Of a stretch of DNA of 55,196 nt, positions 13,656 to 24,139 are shown piece after piece. Under the pieces are notes generated by a model, which was given only the letters and a program-made list of their open reading frames with translations, had not been told where the DNA came from and made no database searches. The position numbers were made by a program, and so were the translations under genes. Each line of letters opens with the position of its first letter. Position 1 is the first letter of the stretch. This stretch comes from Xenorhabdus anantnagensis (lineage in GTDB: Bacteria; Pseudomonadota; Gammaproteobacteria; Enterobacterales; Enterobacteriaceae): NCBI RefSeq assembly GCF_028598555.1, contig NZ_JAQRFN010000023.1:1-55196 (forward strand), given 5' to 3'.

Positions 13656-13700
13656 AAATAGCAACTTAATAAATAGCAATTTAACAAATAGCAGTTAAAG
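13656..13700. repeat. 15-bp tandem repeat, three copies
   Basis: Three consecutive units: AAATAGCAACTTAAT, AAATAGCAATTTAAC, AAATAGCAGTTAAAG. They lie in the AT-rich non-coding stretch 13482-13804. Nothing else recognisable is in that stretch except the palindromic repeat next to it. Confidence 0.85.
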
Positions 13701-13721
13701 CACTTAAGATAATATACTCCA

Positions 13722-13774
13722 TGGATTTCAAGGTGCGTAGCCAACAAAGAGGCAACTTGAAAGACGAAGGGTAT
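13722..13774. repeat. Dispersed palindromic (REP-like) repeat
   Basis: TTCAAG-G-TGC at 13727-13736 is mirrored by GCAACTTGAA at 13752-13761, followed by AGACGAAGGGTATAAC. This arrangement (TTCAAGTTGC palindrome plus a GACGAAGGGTATA tail) resembles a repeat I associate with Xenorhabdus and Photorhabdus intergenic DNA; that association is from memory. Because of it, the ATG at 13721 is unlikely to be a real start. Confidence 0.55.
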
Positions 13775-13804
13775 AACATTAGCGATTTATATAGGATTAT
13801 AGTT

Positions 13805-14089
13805 ATGGATATATTGGTAGACTTCTTTTTTACAATATTTGAAATATTTTATAAAATCATAAAATATACTCTCAAGTTTTTAGCTTGGATATTTAAGATT
13901 TCAGTTAAAAATATCACTATTTCATTACTTTCTATAAGTATTTTACTCCTCATTATATTTTCAGCAATGATGATGAGGTTTTTGTTCAATATATTATTAT
14001 TATCAATATTGGTTTGTTTTATTTATAAATTTCGGGGAAAAATAAAAAATTACCTTAATAAAAAAGGGATTATGGATTATTTTAAGTAA
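13805..14089 (+). CDS. Small hypothetical membrane protein
   Basis: I do not recognise this protein. From ATG 13805 it has 94 aa. It is very rich in Phe, Ile and Leu, with two or three hydrophobic segments (about residues 5-35 with interspersed Lys, 40-57, and 60-74) and a basic C-terminal tail (KFRGKIKNYLNKKG). The frame opens 28 codons upstream at 13721, but that part lies in a palindromic repeat. An AGGA motif at 13793-13796 favours 13805. The gene is much more AT-rich than rpoC and may be a late arrival. It stands alone between the rpoC terminator and the mal block. It may be a spurious ORF. Confidence 0.45.
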   Translation: MDILVDFFFTIFEIFYKIIKYTLKFLAWIFKISVKNITISLLSISILLLIIFSAMMMRFLFNILLLSILVCFIYKFRGKIKNYLNKKGIMDYFK

Positions 14090-14124
14090 ATACACTAATA
14101 GTAATGAAATGTTGTCAGGAAGAT

Positions 14125-14171
14125 AGGGTTATAGCCTGTAAAGTTCCAAAAATAAATATAACTATAACCCT
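14125..14171 (-). other. Inverted repeat downstream of malM
   Basis: AGGGTTATAG (14125-14134) and CTATAACCCT (14162-14171) are a perfect 10-bp inverted repeat with a 27-base loop, 15 bases past the malM stop. It could end the malK-lamB-malM transcript, but the loop is long and a good T tract is missing. Confidence 0.4.
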
Positions 14172-14185
14172 TTAATAATTGAAAA

Positions 14186-15189
14186 TTATTTCTTACTTTT
14201 TATCGTTTTGATAAAAGTTTCCCGTGCAGTTGGTGAGCCAAGGCGCTCCGCTTCATCCAATAGTTTCAATGCCTTATCTATATCGCCATGACTAATGGCT
14301 TTCTTGATGGCGTCATTGAAATATTGTTCCGTATCGTTCAGTACAGGTTTAACTGTAGGCGATATGATGGAGTGAGGGATAGCAGTAGGAGCTGTTATTA
14401 CAGGTGCAGATATTGCCTGTGTAGAACCGACTGTGACCGGTTTGGACGTAGTTGTAGAAGTAGAGGTAGAAAATACCTGACCAATCAGAATATTGCCTGC
14501 ATCGCGTTCTGATTTTACTTTTAGCGTTAATGTTCCTGTTTCTGTATGACGTGCGTTCGGATCTGGAATATTCGGGATAGAATTACCCACTCCTTTAGCA
14601 TAAGCCTTAGCAGGATCGATCATTTGTGTTGAAGTTTGTAAATCTGAACGGGTGGTATAAATCAGCAAATAAATTCGCTGTTGCCCCAATGCAGGTGTTA
14701 GCTTTAATACACCCTCAAGCCTATCCGTGGACATAATGCCCGGTTGTTGATAACGAAAATAGTGACTTGGATAAAAGGCAGCGGGATGGAGTTGTTCATC
14801 AAGCACTAAAACATTCGGTGAGTATACCTGCTTATCTTTTATCAGGCTGTTCAGAGTGATTTCCAATGAACCTTGATTGGCGGGTAAAGCAAATGCAGCT
14901 ATCGCTCCGCGAATATTCCCGTTATTAAGCTGCTGTGACGTGCTATTAAGAATAATAGTCTGTGTGCCATGAGTGTTAATTGGCTGCCACTGTAGTTTCT
15001 GCAAAGTGGGCAAAGACAAAGTTGGCGCGATAGCGTTGGTTGTTTCTGGATCTACTCCTGCTTTATGAGTTATTACAGAATGGGATTCTGTTGTATCAGA
15101 CAGAGCGATATCTGATGCGGCATAACTCGCTATAGGAATCATGTTGCAGAGTAGAGCACTGAGACAAAGTGAGAGTAATTTCTTTTTCA

Positions 15190-15190
<1 letters not shown>
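14186..15190 (-). CDS. malM: Maltose operon periplasmic protein MalM
   Basis: MalM is a periplasmic protein encoded at the end of the malK-lamB-malM operon. Its exact role is unknown. The 334-aa product begins with a signal peptide (MKKKLLSLCLSALLCNMIPI, Ala-rich cleavage region ASYAAS). It is somewhat longer than E. coli MalM (about 306 aa). The lengthening seems to lie in a Thr/Ser/Pro-rich linker at about residues 235-275 (STSTSTTTSKPVTVG and following) before the C-terminal helical segment. The ATG at 15190 overlaps the lamB stop (TAATG), which fixes the start and implies translational coupling. An upstream TTG three codons earlier is ignored. Confidence 0.88.
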
Positions 15191-17611
<2,421 letters not shown>

Positions 17612-17743
17612 TTTTTCCCTCTCTCGGATTTGCCACCTCAGTTTTCTGTTCGCTTCCTATTTCGTCTTCGTTTCCTATTCGCCATAGCGAGAAACTTAGT
17701 GAAAAACTGATGGCAAGATTGTGTATAAAATAACAGGCGTGAG

Positions 17744-17790
17744 AATCCTCCATCCCAGAATTTTTGATGGTGGAGGAGTCAGGAGGACGA
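17744..17790 (-). promoter_or_regulatory. Cluster of MalT-box-like sequences near malK
   Basis: The MalT-box consensus is GGGGA(T/G)GAGG. In this stretch GTGGAGGAGT (17770-17779, 8 of 10) and CAGGAGGACG (17780-17789, 7 of 10) lie head-to-tail on the plus strand. On the minus strand, complementary to about 17745-17757, GGGATGGAGG is a weaker match. Multiple boxes beside malK fit the known architecture of the malE-malK control region. Individual boxes are inferred by eye. Confidence 0.5.
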
Positions 17791-17834
17791 GATTAATGTG
17801 ATTAATAAAGGAGGGAAAAAATTGTCAGGTAAGA

Positions 17835-17850
17835 TGTGACTTAAATCTCA
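17835..17850. promoter_or_regulatory. Candidate CRP site
   Basis: TGTGA-N6-TCTCA: one mismatch to the TGTGA-N6-TCACA core, in the middle of the malK-malE control region. Confidence 0.5.
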
Positions 17851-17896
17851 AAAAAGGATGCCTGCTTGATGTTAACGTTCTGATTTTAATTGTTTT

Positions 17897-17912
17897 TGTA
17901 AGCCAGTTCACA
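17897..17912. promoter_or_regulatory. Candidate CRP site
   Basis: TGTAA-GCCAGT-TCACA: one mismatch to the CRP core, 124 bases before malE. Two CRP-like sites spaced 62 bases apart fit cAMP-CRP control of the divergent mal promoters. Confidence 0.6.
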
Positions 17913-17937
17913 CTCATGCGGTATGAGGCGTAGAGCG

Positions 17938-17948
17938 GGGGAGGATGA
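17938..17948 (+). promoter_or_regulatory. MalT box proximal to malE
   Basis: GGGGAGGATG (17938-17947) matches the MalT consensus at 9 of 10 positions and contains the GGATGA core (17943-17948). It lies 88 bases before malE. The remaining 17612-18035 spacer has no gene. Confidence 0.6.
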
Positions 17949-18035
17949 GTCTTTTTTACATTGATTGCACACTGGTGCCATTTTATCGCTATGTAATAAA
18001 GATATTTATCTTGAATTAACAAATGAAAAGGCGGA

Positions 18036-19238
18036 ATGATGACCAAGAAAATTTTAAAAGCGGGGACTTGTACCCTGATGCTTTCCGTTTTAACAACATG
18101 TGTACTGTCTGCTTCAGCCTTCGCGAAGCTGGAGGAAGGCAAGTTGGTAATTTGGATCAATGGTGATAAAGGCTATAACGGGCTGGCACAGGTCGGTGAA
18201 AAATTTGCAAAAGAAACGGGAATTTCTGTCATTGTTGAGCATCCTGATAAAATGGAAGAAAAATATACCCAGATTGCGGCCAGTGGAGACGGGCCAGATA
18301 TTATTTTCTGGGCGCATGATCGCTTTGGTGGTTATGCTCTATCAGGGTTAGTAGCTGAAATCACACCTGATAAATCGTTTATTGATAAGCTATTCCCCTT
18401 TACGTGGGATGCTGTTCGTTATGACGGAAAATTGGTAGGGTATCCTGTCGCAGTTGAAGCTCTTTCTCTTATCTACAATAAAGATTTAATTAAATCCCCC
18501 CCTAAAACATGGGAAGAAATCCCCGCTTTGGACAATGAACTGAAAAAGCAAAATAAAAGCGCAATCATGTTCAATTTGCAGGAACCGTATTTCACTTGGC
18601 CGCTGATTGCTGCTGATGGCGGGTATGCCTTCAAGGCAGAGAACGGTACTTATAATGTTAAAGATAGCGGAGTGAATAATTCAGGTTCTAAAGCGGGAAT
18701 GCAATTCTTAGTTGATTTAGTCAAAAATAAACATCTCAATGCGGATATTGATTATTCCATTGCCGAAGCTGCCTTCAGTAAAGGCAAAACAGCGATGACT
18801 ATTAACGGCCCTTGGGCTTGGGCGAATATAGATAAAAGCAAAATTAATTATGGTGTGACTTTATTACCAACTTTTAAAGAAAATCCCTCTAAACCTTTTG
18901 TTGGTATTTTAACTGCCGGGATTAATGCGGCCAGCCCCAATAAAGAGTTAGCGAAGGAATTTTTGGAAAATTACCTGATTACTAATGAAGGATTGGCAAC
19001 GATAGACAAAGATAAGCCGTTGGGAGCGGTGGCTTTGAAATCCTATCAGGAAATCCTCGCGAAAGATCCACGTATTGCCGCTACGATGGAAAACGCTCAA
19101 AAAGGTGAAATTATGCCGAATATTTCCCAAATGAGTAATTTCTGGTACGCAATGCGTAGTGCTGTTCTTAACACAGTCAGCGGTCGTCAGGCGGTAGATG
19201 CTGCTCTTGAAGATGCGAAAACGAGAATAACAAAATAA
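18036..19238 (+). CDS. malE: Maltose/maltodextrin-binding protein MalE
   Basis: MalE is the periplasmic binding protein that delivers maltodextrins to MalFGK2. It has 400 aa (E. coli 396), with a signal peptide ending in VLSASAFA and a mature start [20 protein letters not shown]. Conserved ligand-site and hinge stretches include [37 protein letters not shown] and [11 protein letters not shown]. Two ATGs are adjacent (18036 and 18039). The second has better spacing from AAGGCGG (18028-18034), so the protein may be one residue shorter. It is the first gene of malEFG. Confidence 0.97.
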   Translation: MMTKKILKAGTCTLMLSVLTTCVLSASAFAKLEEGKLVIWINGDKGYNGLAQVGEKFAKETGISVIVEHPDKMEEKYTQIAASGDGPDIIFWAHDRFGGYALSGLVAEITPDKSFIDKLFPFTWDAVRYDGKLVGYPVAVEALSLIYNKDLIKSPPKTWEEIPALDNELKKQNKSAIMFNLQEPYFTWPLIAADGGYAFKAENGTYNVKDSGVNNSGSKAGMQFLVDLVKNKHLNADIDYSIAEAAFSKGKTAMTINGPWAWANIDKSKINYGVTLLPTFKENPSKPFVGILTAGINAASPNKELAKEFLENYLITNEGLATIDKDKPLGAVALKSYQEILAKDPRIAATMENAQKGEIMPNISQMSNFWYAMRSAVLNTVSGRQAVDAALEDAKTRITK

Positions 19239-19248
19239 ACGAATGACC

Positions 19249-19311
19249 AGCTCCTGATTCTAAGGAGCTTTAGCACCTTATTGTGATAGGTTCTGATTGT
19301 GATAGGTTTTG
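19249..19311 (+). other. malE-malF intercistronic hairpin and 16-bp duplication
   Basis: AGCTCCT (19249-19255) pairs with AGGAGCT (19263-19269). Directly after, ATTGTGATAGGTTCTG (19280-19295) is repeated as ATTGTGATAGGTTTTG (19296-19311). In E. coli a palindromic structure between malE and malF lowers expression of the membrane genes relative to malE. The hairpin here may do the same. Confidence 0.6.
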
Positions 19312-19356
19312 GGTGGTTGGGATTCAATCACAATTATTGGTAACAGGAAGTGCAAG

Positions 19357-20913
19357 ATGTCAGCAATATTAGAAAAAACAGTATGGTGGCAGAATCCTGC
19401 CCTGAAATGGTTTTCTGTAGGTTTTTGCCTACTTTTTACTGGGTATCTGGTTGTGTTGATGTATGCGCAGGGAGAATACCTGTTTGCGATGTTAACACTG
19501 GTATTACTGGGGAGTGGTATCTATGTTTTTTCCAACCGGAAGACTTATGTTTGGCGCTATACCTACCCTGGAATTGCTGGAATAGGACTATTTATACTGT
19601 TTCCACTTATCTGCACGATTGCTATCGCTTTTACAAATTATAGCAGTACCAATCAATTGACATTTGAACGTGCTCAAACTGTATTAATGAGTCGCCATTA
19701 TCAGACGGGAGAGCCATTTAATTTCAAACTCTATCCTGCATCTGAACAATGGCGTTTGGCATTAAGCGTTCCAGATAGTGATAATTTATTGATATCTGAG
19801 CCTTTTTCTCTATCGGGAGCGGAAGGGATAGTATTGCCTCTCCATCAGCAGGATAAAAAACTTGAAGGCGATGCCGCGACATTACGCACCATCACTCAGT
19901 ATCGGCAGGCATTGGGTCAATTGGTGGTAGTTCTTCCTGATAACAGTAAATTGAGAATGAGTTCTTTACGCCAGTTCTCTGCTATCAATCCCCTTTATTC
20001 TCTTGATGAAGATGGGGTTACGCTGACTGATAAACAAACTGGTTTACGGTATCGACCGAATATGGATATAGGGTTCTACCAATCCATTAATGCAGAAGGA
20101 GGGTGGACGGAGGAAACGTTAAGCCCTGGGTTCACAGTTTCTATTGGTTGGAAAAACTTCTTAAGAGTGATACAGGATGAGGGTATTCAAAAACCTTTTT
20201 TGTCCATTTTTATCTGGACAGTGGTTTTTTCTCTATTGACAGTGGTACTGACTGTTGCGCTGGGTATGATCCTCGCTTGTATTGTGCAATGGGAAGCGCT
20301 CAAGGGACGGGCAATTTATCGTGTATTGCTTATTTTGCCTTATGCTGTTCCATCGTTTATTTCCATTCTGATTTTCAAGGGATTGTTTAACCAGAGTTTC
20401 GGTGAAATTAATTTGGTGCTGAATGGACTGTTTGGCCTTAAACCGAATTGGTTTACAGATCCAACACTCGCTCGAACAATGTTGATTATTGTAAATACGT
20501 GGTTGGGCTATCCCTATATAATGATTCTTTGCATGGGGCTGCTGAAATCTATCCCTGATGATCTTTATGAGGCATCAGCACTTGATGGTGCTGGGCCGTG
20601 GCAGAATTTCACCAAAATTACTTTTCCATTATTAATTAAGCCATTGACACCATTGTTGATTGCTAGCTTTGCTTTCAACTTTAATAACTTTGTCCTGATT
20701 CAGCTGTTAACTAACGGTAAACCTGATCATATTGGTACAACGACACCTGCGGGCTATACCGATCTTTTGGTTAGCTATACCTACCGTATCGCATTTGAGG
20801 GTGGTGGTGGACAGGATTTTGGTCTGGCGGCAGCAATTGCAACATTGATCTTCTTGTTGGTAGGCGCATTAGCCATCATCAATTTGAAAACCACCCGCAT
20901 TAAATTTGATTAA
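19357..20913 (+). CDS. malF: Maltose ABC transporter permease MalF
   Basis: MalF is one of the two inner-membrane subunits of the maltose importer. The start at 19357 (MSAILEKTVWWQNPALKWFS) follows AGGAAG and gives 518 aa (E. coli 514). Three N-terminal membrane segments (about residues 20-95) are followed by the large periplasmic P2 domain (about 96-275) and five more segments. The MalK-contacting EAA loop reads YEASALDGAGPWQNFTKITF. The upstream in-frame ATG at 19309 overlaps the spacer repeat and lacks a ribosome-binding site. Confidence 0.96.
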   Translation: MSAILEKTVWWQNPALKWFSVGFCLLFTGYLVVLMYAQGEYLFAMLTLVLLGSGIYVFSNRKTYVWRYTYPGIAGIGLFILFPLICTIAIAFTNYSSTNQLTFERAQTVLMSRHYQTGEPFNFKLYPASEQWRLALSVPDSDNLLISEPFSLSGAEGIVLPLHQQDKKLEGDAATLRTITQYRQALGQLVVVLPDNSKLRMSSLRQFSAINPLYSLDEDGVTLTDKQTGLRYRPNMDIGFYQSINAEGGWTEETLSPGFTVSIGWKNFLRVIQDEGIQKPFLSIFIWTVVFSLLTVVLTVALGMILACIVQWEALKGRAIYRVLLILPYAVPSFISILIFKGLFNQSFGEINLVLNGLFGLKPNWFTDPTLARTMLIIVNTWLGYPYIMILCMGLLKSIPDDLYEASALDGAGPWQNFTKITFPLLIKPLTPLLIASFAFNFNNFVLIQLLTNGKPDHIGTTTPAGYTDLLVSYTYRIAFEGGGGQDFGLAAAIATLIFLLVGALAIINLKTTRIKFD

Positions 20914-20925
20914 GGAGGAAAGAAG

Positions 20926-21816
20926 ATGGCGATGGTACAGACCAAATCGCAACGATGGCGGGTATGGGGAACACATGCATTTATGCTGGCTTTTATTGCC
21001 CTGATTTTGTTCCCTTTGCTGATGGTAATTGCCATTTCTTTGCGCCCAGGTAATTTTGCTACGGGTAACTTTATTCCAGACACTATTTCATGGGAACACT
21101 GGAAGCTGGCACTTGGCTACAGTGTGGAATCTTCTGATGGACAAGTCATACTCCCGCCATTTCCTGTCATGCAATGGCTCTGGAATTCTGTAAAGGTTGC
21201 ATTCATTACTGCCACTGGCATTGTGGCACTATCAACGACGTGTGCTTATGCATTTGCCCGCATGCGTTTTCGTGGAAAAAGCCCCTTACTCAAGGGAATG
21301 CTTATATTTCAGATGTTCCCTCCAGTACTTTCGTTGGTGGCACTCTATGCCTTGTTTGATCGATTGGGAGAATATATTCCTTTCCTTGGTCTCAATACCC
21401 ACGGTGGTGTGATTTTTGCTTATATGGGCGGAATTGCTTTGCATGTCTGGACGATCAAAGGTTACTTCGAAACGATAGATCGCTCTCTGGAAGAAGCCGC
21501 TATGTTGGATGGGGCGACATCGTGGCAAATTTTCCGTTTGATACTGCTGCCACTTTCTGTACCTATATTGGCTGTTGTATTTATTTTATCGTTTATTGGC
21601 GTCATTACGGAAGTACCTGTTGCATCTCTGCTATTACGTGACGTGGACAATTACACGTTGGCAGTGGGAATGCAGCAATATCTTCATCCACAGAACTATC
21701 TCTGGGGAGATTTTGCTGCGGCGGCTGTACTTTCTGCTATTCCTATCACGGTGATTTTCTTACTTGCTCAACGTTGGTTGGTGGGTGGATTGACATCGGG
21801 AGGAGTGAAGGGCTGA
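20926..21816 (+). CDS. malG: Maltose ABC transporter permease MalG
   Basis: MalG is the second membrane subunit of MalEFGK2. The 296 aa match the E. coli length exactly. Six hydrophobic segments are visible, with the EAA loop [20 protein letters not shown] and the conserved C-terminal [12 protein letters not shown], which reaches into the MalK dimer. The ribosome-binding site AAGGAGGAAAG overlaps the malF stop (12-base gap), so translation is coupled. A terminator follows. Confidence 0.97.
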   Translation: MAMVQTKSQRWRVWGTHAFMLAFIALILFPLLMVIAISLRPGNFATGNFIPDTISWEHWKLALGYSVESSDGQVILPPFPVMQWLWNSVKVAFITATGIVALSTTCAYAFARMRFRGKSPLLKGMLIFQMFPPVLSLVALYALFDRLGEYIPFLGLNTHGGVIFAYMGGIALHVWTIKGYFETIDRSLEEAAMLDGATSWQIFRLILLPLSVPILAVVFILSFIGVITEVPVASLLLRDVDNYTLAVGMQQYLHPQNYLWGDFAAAAVLSAIPITVIFLLAQRWLVGGLTSGGVKG

Positions 21817-21873
21817 GAGTTGTTTTATATATATTCGCTTTTGTTGGTTTGGTTCTTTGTTGGTTTAGCTTTC

Positions 21874-21911
21874 CCCCAATCACATTTGTTTATGTGATTG
21901 GGGATTTTTTT
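21874..21911 (+). terminator. Terminator of malEFG
   Basis: A perfect 12-bp stem (21874-21885 with 21892-21903, CCCCAATCACAT/ATGTGATTGGGG) is followed by ATTTTTTT. It separates malG from the convergent malQ. Confidence 0.93.
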
Positions 21912-21961
21912 CTTTGCCACCACCTGAAATTTATTGGGTATATAGTGGGTGGCTTAACGAA

Positions 21962-24130
21962 TTATGCGCTTTGTTTTCGGCACCCTTCTACGGTTTGTAA
22001 CAAATGGTTGATATGGGTATCCGCAAACATATTTTCCAACGTGATGGTGAGTTTTCGTCGCCAGTTAGGGTATTCTTCTGTTGTGCCAGGGATATTAACG
22101 GGGCGTTCCATATCCAGCCAGTCTTCAGGTTGTAATCCTAATAAGGCACAAGCGCTATGGGCTATATAGCGATGTATGCTTTGATTTATGTCAGTTGACA
22201 TCAAATGTTCAGTTTGTGCCAGAGATATTGGTTTCTGCAATGAGGAAAGGGTATCAGCCTTGCTCAACTCTTCTGATGTCTTACCTAACTCTTCTAATAA
22301 ATAACCGTGACGACTTAAACTGGCTAGTAATTCCTGCTTGCAGCGTTTACGTTCAGAATACAAATCGGCAAGAAGCGCTTTATCAGGGTATAAGCCGATG
22401 GCTTCTCCTAAGGTTAGATCTTCATTTTGCCAGAATCCGCGTAAGGTAGGTAAGTCATGGGTAGTAATGGTTGCCATTGCTTGCACGGGATATTCATCAG
22501 GGGAGCGATATTCACCTTGTTCGTTGCGTTCAAAATAAAATACCTTATAGGAATAAACACCTCTATCCCGTAACTTATCGACAATTTCTTCCGGCACGAT
22601 CCCCAAATCTTCACCTATCACCAAACAACGATTACGTTGGCTTTCCAGTGCCAATATTGCTAACAAATCATCAACTGGATAATGGACATAAACGCCTTTA
22701 TCGGCAGTTTCTCCCTGTGGTATCCACCAGAGCCTGAGAAGAGACATCACATGATCGATACGCAATGCCCCGCAATGGCGCATGTTGCTACGTAGTAACT
22801 CAATGAAAGGTTGATAGGCTTGAGCTTTTAAAACATGGGGATTCATTGGTGGAAGCCCCCAATTTTGGCCTAGTGGCCCTAGAATATCAGGGGGCGCTCC
22901 TACAGATGCTTTGGTGCAATAGATGCTTCGGTTACACCAAGTTTCTGAGCCACCTTGAGCAACACCGACGGCGAGATCACGGTAAATGCCAATCGACATA
23001 TGACTGGTTTGGCTGGCAGTGAAGCATTCGGCAAGTTGAATATCAGCCAGCCATTGTAGCCAGAGGAAAAACTCTATCTCCTGTGGATGTGAATGACAGA
23101 ATGCTTTAACCGCGTTACTTTCCGGTTCACGATATTCTTCCGGCCATACAGGCCAGCCCCAATAAGCATGATTTTCCTCGTATAGCTTATGGTGCAGCGC
23201 ATCATAAACAGCTTGAGAGTAAAGATTCTTGCCACTTTTGGTTACAAATTGCTGGAAAGCGATCTGTTGGGGATCATCGTCAGACCGAAACTTAAATTGC
23301 CGGTAAGCCAGACGTAATGCCGCCATTTTTAATGTCATGACAGTGGCGTAATCGACCCATACTGCTTGGCGGGCTTGCTGGAGTTTGCTCTGTGTTTCCG
23401 TTGAGTGCCACCACTCTTGTGCTTCAGCGCTGTAATTAAAGTCTTCCACCTGATGCACGGCAATGTAAATAATATTGAGCCAGTGGCGGGAAGATGGGCT
23501 GTAAGGGCTGGCATTTTCAGGCATTGCAGGATATATGGCATGAAGAGGATTCAGGCCAATAAAGGCGCCACCACGTTGTGCCAGTTCTTGCAACATATAT
23601 TTCAGATCGCCAAAATCACCAATTCCCCAGTTATTTTCTGATCGCAGGGTATAGAGTTGAACGCAAGCACCCCAAAGTTTTTCGCCACGTGTTATGGCAT
23701 CGGGTTCGTAACAGCGTTCTGGAGCAACGATAAGCTGTATAGAGTATTGCCGAGAGTGAGTTTCTGGTTTCACCTTCGGTATTAGGAGCAGTGTGTGATA
23801 TCCCAAGGGGAGATCGGTCGGTAAAATAAGTTGAAGTTGGCAGTAACCATGAAATATTTCGCCTTGCTCAGTATGTATCTGCCATTGGTAATTATTGGTA
23901 TCTTCCAGAGGCAGAGTCACTATTTGCCCCTGAATAACCACTTTAACATGAGGTAAAGAAGAAGCATGTAAATGAGAAACCGGTCTTCCGACCGGTATAT
24001 CTGTATTCATGGCTTCCAGTATTCGATGCCTGGTTTCAGCGGGGATCGCCTGCGGTTTCCCATAGGCATTAATATATTCGCTGACAATGCCGGCCTCAGT
24101 TGCCAAATCATTGAGGCGTTTGTTTTCCAT
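21962..24130 (-). CDS. malQ: 4-alpha-glucanotransferase (amylomaltase) MalQ
   Basis: MalQ is a cytoplasmic GH77 enzyme that transfers glucanyl units between maltodextrins, releasing glucose. The 722 aa are slightly longer than E. coli MalQ (694). Family motifs: GDFGDLKYMLQELAQRGGAF (substrate groove), ALRIDHVMSLLRLWWIP with the catalytic nucleophile Asp, CLVIGEDLGIVPEEI with the acid/base Glu, and TTHDLPTLRGFW with the third carboxylate. It lies 9 bases downstream of malP in the malPQ operon. Confidence 0.97.
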   Translation of the reverse strand: MENKRLNDLATEAGIVSEYINAYGKPQAIPAETRHRILEAMNTDIPVGRPVSHLHASSLPHVKVVIQGQIVTLPLEDTNNYQWQIHTEQGEIFHGYCQLQLILPTDLPLGYHTLLLIPKVKPETHSRQYSIQLIVAPERCYEPDAITRGEKLWGACVQLYTLRSENNWGIGDFGDLKYMLQELAQRGGAFIGLNPLHAIYPAMPENASPYSPSSRHWLNIIYIAVHQVEDFNYSAEAQEWWHSTETQSKLQQARQAVWVDYATVMTLKMAALRLAYRQFKFRSDDDPQQIAFQQFVTKSGKNLYSQAVYDALHHKLYEENHAYWGWPVWPEEYREPESNAVKAFCHSHPQEIEFFLWLQWLADIQLAECFTASQTSHMSIGIYRDLAVGVAQGGSETWCNRSIYCTKASVGAPPDILGPLGQNWGLPPMNPHVLKAQAYQPFIELLRSNMRHCGALRIDHVMSLLRLWWIPQGETADKGVYVHYPVDDLLAILALESQRNRCLVIGEDLGIVPEEIVDKLRDRGVYSYKVFYFERNEQGEYRSPDEYPVQAMATITTHDLPTLRGFWQNEDLTLGEAIGLYPDKALLADLYSERKRCKQELLASLSRHGYLLEELGKTSEELSKADTLSSLQKPISLAQTEHLMSTDINQSIHRYIAHSACALLGLQPEDWLDMERPVNIPGTTEEYPNWRRKLTITLENMFADTHINHLLQTVEGCRKQSA

Positions 24131-24139
24131 ACTAAATCC

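Noticed and set aside
13656-13700. Possible CRISPR array
   Set aside because: Units of 15 bp are directly adjacent without spacers. The 17-bp and 18-bp arrays are likewise spacerless, and no cas genes are present.
22195-22737. Plus-strand frames inside malQ
   Set aside because: They overlap a fully conserved enzyme gene on the other strand and show no recognisable domains.
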